33,493 nucleotides of DNA from Moorena sp. SS36440bin_2 (GCA_011524395.1 WTKN01000136.1:1-33493); one strand, 5' to 3'; counted from the first letter of the stretch, positions 24,137 to 33,456 are shown. Made by a program: numbers and translations. The notes: generated by a model from the sequence alone, not told the origin.

Positions 24137-24616
24137 TTAAGAGTTAGTAGTTTGAGCCGATAACATTTCTTTCAGCTTTGCCAATTCATTAGCCCAACGG
24201 GGATCGGGTTGAATTCCAGCGGGGTCAGATGTAGTCTGTTGATGCTTACGCTTAGACTTATTCTTGTTGTTGTTACGGCGAGGGGGAGGATTGTTGCTGG
24301 TAGATGAGGTTGATGCTTGATTGGGTTTTTCTTTCTCCTTAGATGGTTCTTTCTCTTGATTCTTGGATCGTGGCAGAGCTTTTTCAATTTTCAAGGCAGT
24401 ATCCTTGAACATAAGACCATTGAACTTTTCAATGAATTGATCAGCCTCCTCATCCGTTGCCACCGTGACGAAGCCGAAGCCCCGACATTTACCAGTTTTA
24501 CGATCTTTAATCACTTTTGTGCTAAAGTTGTCACCGGCTTCAGCAAAAATAGCTTGCAGCTCATCACGGTTTACTTCTTCTTTAGGTAAGTTACCTATGT
24601 ACAGACGAATGGACAT
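24137..24616 (-). CDS. rbp: RRM-type RNA-binding protein (cyanobacterial Rbp)
   Basis: This 159-aa protein has one N-terminal RNA-recognition motif with RNP2 LYIGNLP at 5-11 and RNP1 KCRGFGFV at 43-50. A low-complexity Lys/Glu/Ser/Asn-rich tail follows and ends in a short amphipathic segment (DPRWANELAKLKEML). Cyanobacterial Rbp proteins bind mRNAs and are often cold-induced. Those with glycine-poor, longer tails such as this one are the less studied group. GGAGG lies nine bases before the ATG. Upstream there is a leader of several hundred bases with no gene, as is usual for cold-regulated rbp genes. Confidence 0.94.
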   Translation of the reverse strand: MSIRLYIGNLPKEEVNRDELQAIFAEAGDNFSTKVIKDRKTGKCRGFGFVTVATDEEADQFIEKFNGLMFKDTALKIEKALPRSKNQEKEPSKEKEKPNQASTSSTSNNPPPRRNNNKNKSKRKHQQTTSDPAGIQPDPRWANELAKLKEMLSAQTTNS

Positions 24617-24998
24617 TTAGAGATACCTCCGGGCTATAACAAAAAAAGGAAAAAATTGTTGACACCAGTCACTAGGGTGGATAAGGATAAATTTGAGGGA
24701 CGAACACTTACCACGTCTAGACAATCTTCTGACGTACCTTACCAACCTCAACTGAACAGACGGATGCAGTAAAATCAAAACTCCTATATACCACATGTTC
24801 GGAGCTACTACTACCGACACGTTGACCTCTGGTTTACCATTAGCTCCGATTCTAGTTAACAGTTTTTTACTTACTCTTATCTAATTATTACAGAATGTTT
24901 ACACCATATCATGGAGATAATCAAACATTCAGTCGGTTAGTGATTATAACATTGTATATTCCCAGATGAAAGTCTTAAGCTCTAAAAAATAGGTTGTG
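24617..24998. promoter_or_regulatory. Divergent intergenic region, probable rbp leader
   Basis: About 380 bp separate the leftward rbp gene from the rightward DUF2157 gene. On the minus strand an AT-rich, A-tract-containing leader (aaaaaaagg and similar near 24640) precedes rbp. No repeats of the interspersed type are present, unlike most gaps in the window. A promoter core cannot be fixed by eye. Confidence 0.4.
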
Positions 24999-26360
24999 AT
25001 GCCTTCGGATAAATTTCGTCACCAGTTACATCAAGAAGCACAACAATGGCAAACAGAAGGGTTGATTGATGCTAGCCTATATGCTCAATTAGCGGAACGC
25101 TATCAATTTAGTGACCTGGAAGTAGCGGCCCGTAATCGATTCGTCGTAATTTTGCTGGTACTAGGCAGTCTTCTCTTAGGCTTGGGCATGATCACCTTTG
25201 TGGCAGCCAACTGGCAAGCCTGGTCTCGGTGGTTGAAAATGACCTTGCTTCTGAGTGTCTTCTTCGGGATCAACATTGCTGGCTTCTATATATGGCGAGA
25301 CCCAACCCAAGGTAGGCAAAGCCGTTTGGGACAGGGTTTATTACTTTTAGGAGCCCTGACTTTAGGAGCCAATATAGCACTGATGTTCCAAATGTTCCAC
25401 CAAAGTGGAGCACTTTATCAGTTATACCTGATTTGGGGATTAGGAGTCTTAGCCATGGCTTATAGCCTACGCTTGACCCTATTAGGGATGCTGGCAATGG
25501 TCTTGATTGGGTTAGGGTATGTGCGAGGAATTTCCCAGCCAGAATTTTTGGCAATCACAGAGTTGTCTTGGCTAAGGCTAATCATACAACATATGCCAGT
25601 GTTTGCGGGTTTACTGTTTATTCCCCTGGCTTACTGGTGCCATTCACGATGGATGTTTCGCTTAAGTGCGATCGCAGTAGTTGTTGCCCTGGAATGGAAC
25701 TTGATCAACTTCGAGCTATGGCCTTATCCCGGTTGGATTGCTGCGATCGCATGCGCTCTACCACCAGCCTGGTTATGGTCATACGGGGTTTTTTTGGGAA
25801 GAATTCAGCCCAACCTCCAGGAATTTAATAGCACAGCCCGCACTCTTGGAATCACCTTCCTCAGCCTATCATGTTATTTTTTGTCTTTCCACGTGTTATG
25901 GGATACTTCCCCATCAGTCAAACCGCTAGTTGACGTCACCTCAATACTCCTGGAACCTGCCGTGATTGATAGTGTAATTTTAGGTAGCTTAACGATCTGG
26001 GCGTGGAGCAGACTGTTGCGTCGAGTGGAGTCAACAACTAAGGTTGTGGCTATTATGATTGTAATCAGCGCCCTAGTTCCCTATTGGCATCTCAGTATTG
26101 GTATTTTACCCATATTAGCTGTATTCATCTTCAATCTGCTTTTATTCTTAATCGACATCGGTTTAATCCGCGCCGGACTAGCAGAGGGGAAACGAGGTTT
26201 ATTTTGGGTTGGCATGGTGGTACTGACGCTGCAAATTTTGACCCGGATGCTGGAGTACGATACTGGTTTATTAGTCAAATCCATAGTCTTATTCCTGTGT
26301 GGGCTAGGTATTATTGGTGCTGGACTATGGTTTGAGCGCTATCTGAAGTCTGAATTATGA
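24999..26360 (+). CDS. DUF2157 domain membrane protein
   Basis: I take the ATG at 24999, one codon inside a possible GTG start, with AGG upstream. The 453-aa protein starts with a soluble helical segment of about 45 residues (typical QWQxxGLIDxxxYxxLxxRY of DUF2157). About ten to twelve membrane helices follow, including LVLGSLLLGLGMITFVAANW and LLLLGALTLGANIALMFQMF. The function of the family is unknown. It is nearly always followed by a GDYXXLXY protein, as here, 24 bp downstream on the same strand, so the two probably form one operon and complex. Confidence 0.92.
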   Translation: MPSDKFRHQLHQEAQQWQTEGLIDASLYAQLAERYQFSDLEVAARNRFVVILLVLGSLLLGLGMITFVAANWQAWSRWLKMTLLLSVFFGINIAGFYIWRDPTQGRQSRLGQGLLLLGALTLGANIALMFQMFHQSGALYQLYLIWGLGVLAMAYSLRLTLLGMLAMVLIGLGYVRGISQPEFLAITELSWLRLIIQHMPVFAGLLFIPLAYWCHSRWMFRLSAIAVVVALEWNLINFELWPYPGWIAAIACALPPAWLWSYGVFLGRIQPNLQEFNSTARTLGITFLSLSCYFLSFHVLWDTSPSVKPLVDVTSILLEPAVIDSVILGSLTIWAWSRLLRRVESTTKVVAIMIVISALVPYWHLSIGILPILAVFIFNLLLFLIDIGLIRAGLAEGKRGLFWVGMVVLTLQILTRMLEYDTGLLVKSIVLFLCGLGIIGAGLWFERYLKSEL

Positions 26361-26384
26361 ATTATGATTTATGAATTATGATTT

Positions 26385-27053
26385 ATGAGCACTAACTCTG
26401 AGTATTCCCGTCCTATACCAAGTTGGCGATTCTGGGTACCTCTTTTATTTCAAACCGCACTAATTATTACTGTTCCCACCCAGGCAATTTACACTACAGT
26501 GACTGGACAAACTGTCATCCTTCAGACAGCGCCAGTAGACCCTTACGAACTTTTGCGAGGCTATTCCCAAACTCTAAGATACGATATTTCTAATCAGGAC
26601 AACTTACGCAATCTTCATGGCTGGCAAAAACTGCCCAAGCAACAACCTAATGGCAACAAGGTAACCTTTATCAAGCCTGGTACCCGTTTTTACGTAATTT
26701 TAGAAGCACCAGACTCATCCAACTCAACTAAACTACCAATACCCTGGAAACCAGTAGGCTTAAGTGCAAAATCACCTTCCCGACTACCAGCTAATCAGAT
26801 TCCCCTCAAAGGTGTTGCTAACTATGGCTCGATTGAGTACGGATTGGAAACTTACTATATGCCAGAAGACCAAAGGGAACAAATTAATCAAGAATTAAAT
26901 AGTGCTAGGCAAGAGGACTCTAACCTACCGATATCACCACCACCAATTGTGATGGAAATTAAGGTGGATGCTCAAGGGAATGGTTTACCAATCGGAATCT
27001 GGGCGCTGGTAAGTAAAGATTCTCAACAGCAGATTCGCAAGTATCGGTTTTAA
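26385..27053 (+). CDS. GDYXXLXY domain protein
   Basis: This 222-aa protein has one N-terminal membrane helix (about 13-33, VPLLFQTALIITVPTQAI) and an extracytoplasmic part with the family motif in diverged form, DPYELLRGYSQTLRYD. The name motif G-D-Y-x-x-L-x-Y reads GYSQTLRY here. It is the usual partner of the DUF2157 protein just upstream. A tandem repeat of atgaattatgattt covers the gap and the start codon, so translational coupling or a short-repeat expansion at the ribosome site is possible. Confidence 0.9.
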   Translation: MSTNSEYSRPIPSWRFWVPLLFQTALIITVPTQAIYTTVTGQTVILQTAPVDPYELLRGYSQTLRYDISNQDNLRNLHGWQKLPKQQPNGNKVTFIKPGTRFYVILEAPDSSNSTKLPIPWKPVGLSAKSPSRLPANQIPLKGVANYGSIEYGLETYYMPEDQREQINQELNSARQEDSNLPISPPPIVMEIKVDAQGNGLPIGIWALVSKDSQQQIRKYRF

Positions 27054-27241
27054 TCGGGAATCGGGAATCGGGAATCGGGAATCGGGAACGGGGTAAATAG
27101 TGTAATTCACATTTAACGGTACCCTTCACCGAAAGCCAAAGGCGAAAACCTTTTTGAATGAAGAATGTAGGATTTGAAATTCTACATTCTTCATTCTGAA
27201 AGACAACCTTGGCCAAAAAGCCACGCGTGCGCGTTCAACCC
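27054..27241. repeat. Convergent intergenic region: atcggga array and 15-bp hairpin
   Basis: A 7-bp array (atcggga units) runs at about 27054-27090. GAATGAAGAATGTAG at 27156-27170 pairs exactly with 27182-27196 around 11 nt. It lies between the ends of two convergent genes and could act as a two-way transcription stop, though no U tract follows. Confidence 0.65.
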
Positions 27242-29059
27242 TTAATCAACCCGCCAGTTAAAGGGCAAAATAGAATAAATCCCCTTCGGGTCATTGAAGC
27301 TTGTTAAAATTGCCAAATCCTGTTTTAGCTTCAGCAACTCTGTAGTTAGTGGATCAGGTAATTGTCGGCTTGTGAGCGTAACATCATTAGTCAGGGTCTT
27401 CAGAATCCTTTCCTCGAAACTAGGAATTTTTGGATACTCTTCTACTTTCCAATCATCCTTTAACTTAGCTTGCTTAGCAGCATACTCAATAGCATCATTA
27501 ATACCCCCAATCTCATCAACTAAACCTATCTCCTTGGCATCTATACCTGACCAAACCCTTCCCTGAGCAATGTCTTTGACCTTGCCCTTAGGTAATTTAC
27601 GTGACTCTGCTACCTTGTCAATGAACTGGTCATAAATCTGATTAACCATGGTTTGGTAGATTGCCAACTCTTGATCTGTTTTGGGACGGACAGTACTTTG
27701 AATATCGGCTAAAGAAGCTGTTTGTACAATGTCCCAGGTTAGACCATTGTTGTTAGCTAATTCTTGAATATTAAAAAGTACACCAAAGACACCAATAGAA
27801 CCAGTGATAGTATTTGGCTCAGCAAAAATTCGGTCGCTATAGGTAGAAATCCAGTAGCCACCAGAAGCTGCTACATTGCCCATAGACACAATTACTGGCT
27901 TTTCCTCACGGATCAGCCGCACTTCCCGTTGAATAATTTCAGAGGCTGTAGCACTGCCACCAGGACTATTAACCCTTAGCACTACTGCTTTAATATCTTT
28001 ATCCAGCCGTAGCTGGCGCAGCTGTTTAGCAAAGCGTTCACCCCCCACTTGCTCAAGGTTTCCCTGACCGTCAACAATGCTACCCTCCGCATAAACTACG
28101 GCAATTTTCTGCTTAGACTTGCGATTTTTAGAGTAAGGACTTTTCGCTCTAGCGTAAGTAGCCAGCTTAATTTTCCGGAACGATTTATCCTTTTCCTTTT
28201 CTCCAGTAAGCTCTTTGAGAGTAGCAATCACCTCATCGAAGTATCCAACTTGATCCACCAAACCTTGACGTTTGGCCTCTGATGCGATCAACATCCCTTG
28301 AGTATTAGCGATCGCTTGCAAGGTTTTAGGAGTCATCTCACGACTTTTCCCCACTGCTGTCAAAAATTCATCCCAAATATCATCTAATAATTCTCGAGTC
28401 TGTTCCCGACTTTCAGGACTCAGCTGTTTGAGCAAGAAGGGTTCAACTGCGGACTTGTACTTGCCAACTCGAACCACCTGAACACCAATACCATACTTCT
28501 GGAGAGCTCCGGTCAGAAAAAGTTGGGCAGAGTTCAAGCCATTGATTTCTACAACTCCCATCGGGTTAAGAATTATCGTATCCGCAACCGAGCTAAGATA
28601 ATATTCCCGTTCTCCCAAATCCACATCATAGGCAATAATTTTTTTTCCAGCAGCTCGGAAACGCTCCAGAGCCTCCCTTACCTCCTTGAGATTTGCCAAG
28701 CCAGTGTTGCCAACAGTATTAGATGCAGCTCCATCCAGGTAGAGGGCAACAATGCGTTTATCCTTAGTTGCCTTATCCAGAGTATCGAGCACCTTGCGCA
28801 AAGGTATGATATTGCTTTGTTGACCCGATAAAACCTCTTCAATCACTTCACTAGTGCTTGAGGTAGGATTGGTATCGCTGATATTGACCGATAAATCAAA
28901 CACCAGCACTGATTTATCTTGAACCTGTGGCCCTGTATCTTTCGATGCTACTGCAATCAGCAGAAACAGGAATCCACTAGTAGCTAAACTAAAAAATAGA
29001 ATTAAACCGGCAAGACTTCCTACTAGGCTGGCAAAGGTTTGTTGGAGAAATTGACGCAT
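27242..29059 (-). CDS. sppA: Signal peptide peptidase SppA, 67-kDa type (protease IV)
   Basis: This 605-aa membrane serine protease of the tandem-domain SppA type has an N-terminal membrane anchor at about 12-37. The conserved Lys is K202 in VGKYKSAVEPF of the first domain, and the nucleophile is S399 in VAASGGYW of the second. The NSPGGSATAS segment at 364-373 forms the oxyanion region. In cyanobacteria SppA-type enzymes degrade leftover signal peptides and have been linked to light-dependent turnover of antenna proteins. Length and residue spacing match E. coli SppA (Lys209, Ser409). It is convergent with the GDYXXLXY gene and downstream of a region of simple repeats. Confidence 0.95.
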   Translation of the reverse strand: MRQFLQQTFASLVGSLAGLILFFSLATSGFLFLLIAVASKDTGPQVQDKSVLVFDLSVNISDTNPTSSTSEVIEEVLSGQQSNIIPLRKVLDTLDKATKDKRIVALYLDGAASNTVGNTGLANLKEVREALERFRAAGKKIIAYDVDLGEREYYLSSVADTIILNPMGVVEINGLNSAQLFLTGALQKYGIGVQVVRVGKYKSAVEPFLLKQLSPESREQTRELLDDIWDEFLTAVGKSREMTPKTLQAIANTQGMLIASEAKRQGLVDQVGYFDEVIATLKELTGEKEKDKSFRKIKLATYARAKSPYSKNRKSKQKIAVVYAEGSIVDGQGNLEQVGGERFAKQLRQLRLDKDIKAVVLRVNSPGGSATASEIIQREVRLIREEKPVIVSMGNVAASGGYWISTYSDRIFAEPNTITGSIGVFGVLFNIQELANNNGLTWDIVQTASLADIQSTVRPKTDQELAIYQTMVNQIYDQFIDKVAESRKLPKGKVKDIAQGRVWSGIDAKEIGLVDEIGGINDAIEYAAKQAKLKDDWKVEEYPKIPSFEERILKTLTNDVTLTSRQLPDPLTTELLKLKQDLAILTSFNDPKGIYSILPFNWRVD

Positions 29060-29350
29060 TTGGTAAAGGATTAAGGAGATTAAGGATTAAGGAGATTAAG
29101 GATTAAGGATAGCATTTCTCAATCAGCTGAGGTTATTTACTTCTTGGTTTTAGGGAGCAGGGAGTAGAAAGCACAGGGAGATTCGGAGCAGGAATAAAAT
29201 CAAAAAAGTTATGTACTTCATTAGACTGTTAAATATTAATAATGAAGTATTTAAGTATTAAAGATTAAGGGCGTTGAGCTATTAGCCACTCTCGATTCCC
29301 GATTCCCGATTCCCGATTCCCTACTCCCTATTCCCTATTCCCTATTACCA
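29060..29350. repeat. Gene-free region with three simple-repeat arrays
   Basis: gattaagga arrays at about 29068-29109, a gggagcaggga unit near 29153, and cgattcc/ctattcc 7-bp arrays at about 29290-29345. No gene or clear regulatory site is seen. Confidence 0.75.
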
Positions 29351-30379
29351 CTATCCTAACTTTTTTAAAGCGTTGGATTGCTTGAGATCACACAACGTAG
29401 CATTACCGGTGCAGAATAGAGCGGTAGTAATTTCTGCCATTAACAGTTGCACTAAGGCATCAACGGCATCTACTGACTCAGCTGCTGCTTGCAGGAATGG
29501 TAATGCTAGACCAGCAATATCGGCTCCTAATGCGATCGCTTTTGCCACATCCAAACCATTGCGCAATCCCCCAGATGCTATTAAGGGAATGTCGGGGGCA
29601 ATGGCTCGAATACTGGTAATGCACTCAGCGGTTGGTAAACCCCAGTCACCAAAGGTCTGTCCTAACCGGCGCTGATGAGCCGTTAATCCTCGCTCACTTT
29701 CTACCTTTGCCCAAGACGTGCCCCCCGCACCAGCAACATCAATAGCCGTAACACCAGCCTCCAGCAAATTTTGGGCCATAGCGGCTGAGATGCCATTACC
29801 CACTTCTTTAGCAATCACTGGTACCGTTAACTTACTGCATAAACCATTAATTTTATCAAGTAACCCCTTGAAATTAGTATCCCCGTTAGCTTGAATGCAC
29901 TCCTGCAAGGGATTGATGTGCAAAATCAGCGCATCTGCTGTTAACAGGTCAACCACCTTTTGGCATTCTTCTAGTCCATAACTGTAGTTCAGCTGAACCG
30001 CACCGATGTTGGCAAATAGGATAATATCTGGAGCTTGGGAGCGCACCGCAAAGGTATGACCAACCTCGGGTTTTTCCACAGCTACTCGCTGAGAACCAAC
30101 CCCCATGGCTAGTTTGTAATGTTGGGCAACCTCAGCCAGACGAAAATTAATCGTTTTTGCCTGTTCAGTACCACCAGTCATAGAAGAAATCAACAATGGT
30201 GCTCCCAAGGATTTCCCCAGAAATGTAGTAGATATGTCAATCTCACTGCGGTTTAGTTCTGGTAAACAACAGTGAGTGAAGCGGTACCTTTCCAGTCCAT
30301 TGGTATTGGCATGAAATTGGACATCTTCATCGAGACAAATCCTGATATGGTCAGCCTTTCGCTGTTGGGTTTGGGTCAT
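29351..30379 (-). CDS. fni: Type 2 isopentenyl-diphosphate delta-isomerase
   Basis: This 342-aa FMN- and NADPH-dependent enzyme interconverts isopentenyl and dimethylallyl diphosphate for isoprenoid synthesis and is the form usual in cyanobacteria. It begins [16 protein letters not shown], with FMN-binding [10 protein letters not shown] and MGVGSQR, and carries the C-terminal FMN-phosphate site [19 protein letters not shown]. Length is normal. The start lies 35 bp downstream of pyrR on the same strand, so the two may be read together. Confidence 0.96.
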   Translation of the reverse strand: MTQTQQRKADHIRICLDEDVQFHANTNGLERYRFTHCCLPELNRSEIDISTTFLGKSLGAPLLISSMTGGTEQAKTINFRLAEVAQHYKLAMGVGSQRVAVEKPEVGHTFAVRSQAPDIILFANIGAVQLNYSYGLEECQKVVDLLTADALILHINPLQECIQANGDTNFKGLLDKINGLCSKLTVPVIAKEVGNGISAAMAQNLLEAGVTAIDVAGAGGTSWAKVESERGLTAHQRRLGQTFGDWGLPTAECITSIRAIAPDIPLIASGGLRNGLDVAKAIALGADIAGLALPFLQAAAESVDAVDALVQLLMAEITTALFCTGNATLCDLKQSNALKKLG

Positions 30380-30414
30380 AATGATTTGGAAAATAAGAGC
30401 AATCTGATCACGAT

Positions 30415-30960
30415 TCAGGGGCTAATTACTTTAATTAATTCCACTCCATCCCGACCATCATTATCGTTTAGATAAACCTTTACCTGTTCTTCGGCGGATG
30501 TGGGGAGTAGCTTGCCGGTAAAATCTGGACTAATCGGCAGTTCCCGATGTCCTCGGTCTACTAGCACTAATAATTTAATCGTTTGGGGTCTACCATACTC
30601 AAGCACCGCATTTAAAGCAGCACGAATGGTACGTCCTCTATAAATGACATCATCTACCAACACCACTATCTTACGATCAAGATCGAAGGGAATATCTGTT
30701 TTTGCCGGAGTACGGATACCAATTCGATCAAGATCATCCCGATAAAAGGTGATATCCAACGCTCCCACTGGCACACTAACCTGCTCTAGGGTTTCAATCT
30801 GACGTCCTAGCAACTCAGCTAAAGGAACACCTCTGGTATAGATACCCACCAGTGCTAGTTTGGACAAATCACTCACTTGTTCGATCACTTGAGATGCCAA
30901 ACGATTGACTGTACGGCGCAGTTCTTCAGCTGATAGGATTTCAATGGTTTGAGTAGGCAT
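30415..30960 (-). CDS. pyrR: PyrR bifunctional pyrimidine regulator / uracil phosphoribosyltransferase
   Basis: This 181-aa protein has the PRPP-binding loop [10 protein letters not shown] at 102-111 and the flexible [11 protein letters not shown] loop at 41-51, both typical of PyrR. PyrR binds mRNA and attenuates pyr operons in Gram-positives. In cyanobacteria it is usually not next to pyr genes, as here, and may act mainly as uracil phosphoribosyltransferase. No attenuator-like leader is evident upstream (102-bp gap). Confidence 0.95.
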   Translation of the reverse strand: MPTQTIEILSAEELRRTVNRLASQVIEQVSDLSKLALVGIYTRGVPLAELLGRQIETLEQVSVPVGALDITFYRDDLDRIGIRTPAKTDIPFDLDRKIVVLVDDVIYRGRTIRAALNAVLEYGRPQTIKLLVLVDRGHRELPISPDFTGKLLPTSAEEQVKVYLNDNDGRDGVELIKVISP

Positions 30961-31062
30961 CCTGATTTATTAAAAATTTCAGCAGGATACCCTGCCCACA
31001 CTCCTATACTTAGGGGGGGACAGGGCTGTCAAGGTTTTGAGATTATACCAGACGTTCAGCGA

Positions 31063-32373
31063 TTACCGTGGAGCAAGAGATGAAAAGGTTCTAGCATCAG
31101 CAATTCCATTGGGAAATAAGCCTTTGTCCCGTTGATATCGCTTCAGGGCTGCCTCTGTGGCTGGTCCAAATACGCCATCTTTTAATCCTTCATAGTAGCC
31201 TAGGGAAATCAAACGATTCTGAAGGCTATTCACTCTTGTGCCACGACTACCTCGTTTTAATGGAGTAATGATGGTAGTAGCAACGGCAATACCAGAAGAA
31301 TTGCCCCGTAGTGCTGATAAGGTACGAGAGTCAGCAATGCCATTTGCTGGCAGTTCCCGAGAGAGCTGATAATCTTTGACTGCAGTCTCAGTTAATTTGC
31401 CATAGTATCCTGTTACTGGCCCTTTGTAAAATCCCAACTGTGTAAGGCGATTTTGCAGTTTTGTGACCGATTCGCCATTGCTGCCTGGTCGCAACTCAGT
31501 CACGTTGGTAACAGTATCTTTATCATTAGGATTTTTGGCTAAGTCTGACAATGTGCGAGAGTCAGCAATACCAGTCACTGGTAGTCCCCTCAAGCGCTGA
31601 AATTTTACGACCCCTGCTTCAGTTAAACGACCATAGAATCCCGTTACTGGACCGTTGTAGACTTTCAACTCTCTCATGCGCTGTTGCAGTTTGGTCACAG
31701 CAGTTCCTCTGTTACCTCGCCGTAACTCAGTGGCGCTGTTGATCGAACCACCATTGATTACCAACAATGTGTTTGGTCCAGCCACACCATCCACAGGTAA
31801 TCCCTTGGCTTGCTGAAATTTAATTACCGCTGCTTGGGTGATGCGCCCGTAATAGCCAGTGATCGGACCCTTAAAAAATCCCAAGGTTGTCAACTTCTTT
31901 TGCAGATCGCTGACTACCGTTCCTCTACTACCACGTTTGAGCTGTGTGTTTGTTGGTAGACTAATATCAGTACCAGCAGTTTTATATAAGGCTGCTAGGG
32001 TTTTTGGTCCAGCCACACCATCTATTGGTAGTCCCTTCTTTTGCTGAAAGATAGCAACATAAGACTGGGTTAACATGTCATAGTTGCCAGTAATCCTACC
32101 TTTATAAAAGCCAGCCGCTGCCAACTCTCTCTGAAGAGAAGTCACCTGTGCTCCACGGCTGCCTTTTTGAAGCACTTTAGCACTGGCATTAGCAGCGGTA
32201 CTGAGGATGGTTAGGGCAATTGCGATCGCACTAATCTTGATCCAAGCTGAACTAGGAATAGTGGGAGTGTTTAGCCCATTCAACCATCTAATTAAACCAT
32301 TATCATCTTGCCACGGAAAATTATCCGCGTCTTCATAGGACTCGGCAAGATTAACGCAGACTAAGCTTTCCAT
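31063..32373 (-). CDS. Protein with five peptidoglycan-binding (PG_binding_1) repeats
   Basis: This 436-aa protein has a short N-terminal cytoplasmic part (MESLVCVNLAESYED... typical of a cyanobacterial family). A hydrophobic segment of about 20 residues (43-64, WIKISAIAIALTILSTAANASA) acts as anchor or signal. Five peptidoglycan-binding repeats of about 65-75 aa follow. Each shows the pattern RGSRGxxVxxLQxxLxxLGFYxGxxTGxYGxxTxxAVxxFQxxxGLPxxGIAxxxTLxxL. No amidase, lysozyme or other catalytic domain is present, so it is probably a wall-binding protein with partners. AGGAAAGCG precedes the ATG. Repeats 2-4 are most alike, suggesting internal duplication. Confidence 0.92.
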   Translation of the reverse strand: MESLVCVNLAESYEDADNFPWQDDNGLIRWLNGLNTPTIPSSAWIKISAIAIALTILSTAANASAKVLQKGSRGAQVTSLQRELAAAGFYKGRITGNYDMLTQSYVAIFQQKKGLPIDGVAGPKTLAALYKTAGTDISLPTNTQLKRGSRGTVVSDLQKKLTTLGFFKGPITGYYGRITQAAVIKFQQAKGLPVDGVAGPNTLLVINGGSINSATELRRGNRGTAVTKLQQRMRELKVYNGPVTGFYGRLTEAGVVKFQRLRGLPVTGIADSRTLSDLAKNPNDKDTVTNVTELRPGSNGESVTKLQNRLTQLGFYKGPVTGYYGKLTETAVKDYQLSRELPANGIADSRTLSALRGNSSGIAVATTIITPLKRGSRGTRVNSLQNRLISLGYYEGLKDGVFGPATEAALKRYQRDKGLFPNGIADARTFSSLAPR

Positions 32374-32623
32374 CGCTTTCCTACCAAATTTTTTTTTATG
32401 ATAGCCAGTTATCTAGCAATATTTGTATTGTGTTCATAACACTACCATCTTAATGGCGATCAGCAAGCCCACGTCATCCCCAGTTGCCTTCATAGGTCAT
32501 AACTGCTGATCCGATCATCCCTTTACCCCATCACCCCTTTACGTGATCACTGCTTCACCAGCTAACAGGTAATATCTTTGATTCCAACAATGAGCAATCT
32601 TTAAGGAGCAATCTTTTAGCAAT

Positions 32624-32759
32624 CTTTCCGGATGTAGTCAATTTCAGGCTGGATTTAAGAGTTATAACGGATGTGGTAAAGGTAAATCTCCCGGATAATA
32701 ACCTTCAAAAGGTAAATCTCCTGGATATTTCCCCCAGCAGTAAGCTGGGGGTTTTTATT
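32624..32759 (+). repeat. Conserved terminator-bearing block, copy 0 (without peptide gene)
   Basis: Starts CTTTCCGGATGTAGTCAATT, contains GGTAAATCTCCTGGATATT and ends in the hairpin CCCCCAGC/GCTGGGGG plus TTTTTATT. Copy 1 at 33135 has the same length from CTTTCC to the end of the hairpin (128 nt) with substitutions only. The upstream peptide part present in copies 1 and 2 is replaced by other sequence. Confidence 0.85.
32731..32759 (+). terminator. Intrinsic terminator, copy 0
   Basis: CCCCCAGC (32731-32738), five-base loop, GCTGGGGG (32744-32751) then TTTTTATT. This is a textbook plus-strand Rho-independent structure with no gene in front of it. Confidence 0.85.
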
Positions 32760-33049
32760 GTAATCGCGTCCCACAATGATGGGATCGCCTCAGAAGTATT
32801 GAACAGGGAATAGGTAATAGGGAATAGGGAATAGGGAATAGATAAGAAAGAGTTTTCGAGGCTTAATAGTATCGTTAACTACATTTTTGAGTCTGGTCTT
32901 GATGCAGTCGCTCACGCCTGACTCAAGACCGGAAGAGAAAAGCCAAGTATGACAAAGCTTTTAGGAATTTATCCCTCACCGTTATTTGTAAATACCCGTG
33001 CGCTTATTGCTATAGAGCAACCCAACTTTCTAGATTAATTTCAAAGGGG

Positions 33050-33148
33050 ATGACCATGCTTAATTTTTGTTGGCCTATCCTCAATTCATCTTATATTATC
33101 AGTCTCTTGGTTTTTTTCAGCCCAACCATGAAATCTTTCCGGAGCTAG
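33050..33148 (+). CDS. Small hydrophobic peptide, 32 codons (copy 1)
   Basis: CAAAGGGG lies just before tandem ATGs at 33050 and 33056. The second gives 30 aa and better Shine-Dalgarno spacing. The product is MTMLNFCWPILNSSYIISLL followed by VFFSPTMKSFRS: one membrane helix with a basic tail (K, R). Compared with copy 2 the coding part has two 3-bp indels and several substitutions but no frameshift. The part right after the stop is almost identical. This is the size and charge profile of type I toxins such as Ldr or Ibs, but no known family is recognised. Confidence 0.6.
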   Translation: MTMLNFCWPILNSSYIISLLVFFSPTMKSFRS

Positions 33149-33270
33149 TCAATTTCGGGCTGGATTTAATAAATATAACGGATGTGATCAAAGTAAATCT
33201 GTTCGATAATTACCCTCAAAAGGTAAATCTCCTGGATATTGCCCCCAGCTGACTGTTGGGGGTTTTTATT
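33135..33270 (+). repeat. Conserved terminator-bearing block, copy 1
   Basis: Same layout as copy 0: CTTTCCGGAGCTAGTCAATT at the start, TGGATATTGCCCCCAGC and the hairpin at the end. The block overlaps the last codons of the small peptide and would be its 3' untranslated region. Inside it a 30-bp sub-repeat (AAAGTAAATCTG..., then AAGGTAAATCTC...) is visible. Confidence 0.85.
33242..33270 (+). terminator. Intrinsic terminator, copy 1
   Basis: CCCCCAGC (33242-33249) pairs with GTTGGGGG (33255-33262, one G-U wobble) and is followed by TTTTTATT. The stem is kept despite changes relative to copy 0, which supports its function. Confidence 0.85.
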
Positions 33271-33363
33271 GTCTTCGGCGCTCTACAGTAATCGGATAGC
33301 GGATCATCACTGTGCCAAAATCCCCTCTGAGCAACCTGACGCTCTAGATTAATTCCAAAGGGG

Positions 33364-33456
33364 ATGACCATGGTTAAGTTTTGGCATATCCTCAAGTCAT
33401 ATATTATCAGTCTCTTGGTTTTTTTCAGCCCAACCATAAAATCTTTCCGGAGCTAG
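33364..33456 (+). CDS. Small hydrophobic peptide, 30 codons (copy 2)
   Basis: Same leader CCAAAGGGGATGACCATGG. The product is MTMVKFWHILKSYIISLLVF followed by FSPTIKSFRS, a membrane helix between basic ends (K5, K11, K26, R29). It differs from copy 1 by two codon-sized deletions and is about two-thirds identical, while the segment ISLLVFFSPT is identical. The spacing between copies is 308 bp. The block after it leaves the window at 33493. Confidence 0.6.
   Translation: MTMVKFWHILKSYIISLLVFFSPTIKSFRS

Larger units (their letters stand above)
32374..33049. repeat. Gene-free region with conserved block copy 0 and simple repeats
   Basis: From about 32590 the sequence holds three CAATCTTT-type repeats that run into the conserved block at 32624-32759. 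A gaataggta/gaataggga array lies at 32803-32841. The stretch up to 33049 is the presumed leader of the first small peptide, with TATAGA near 33012 as a possible promoter box. Confidence 0.6.

Noticed and set aside
24617-24820. 67-codon frame directly upstream of the RNA-binding protein on the same strand
   Set aside because: Composition is unlike a protein, there is no ribosome site, and it lies in the region expected to be the untranslated leader.
33067-33252. 61-codon frame from a TTG over the end of peptide copy 1
   Set aside because: It lacks a ribosome site and overlaps the better-supported peptide in another frame. Kept only as an open question about the 3' block.
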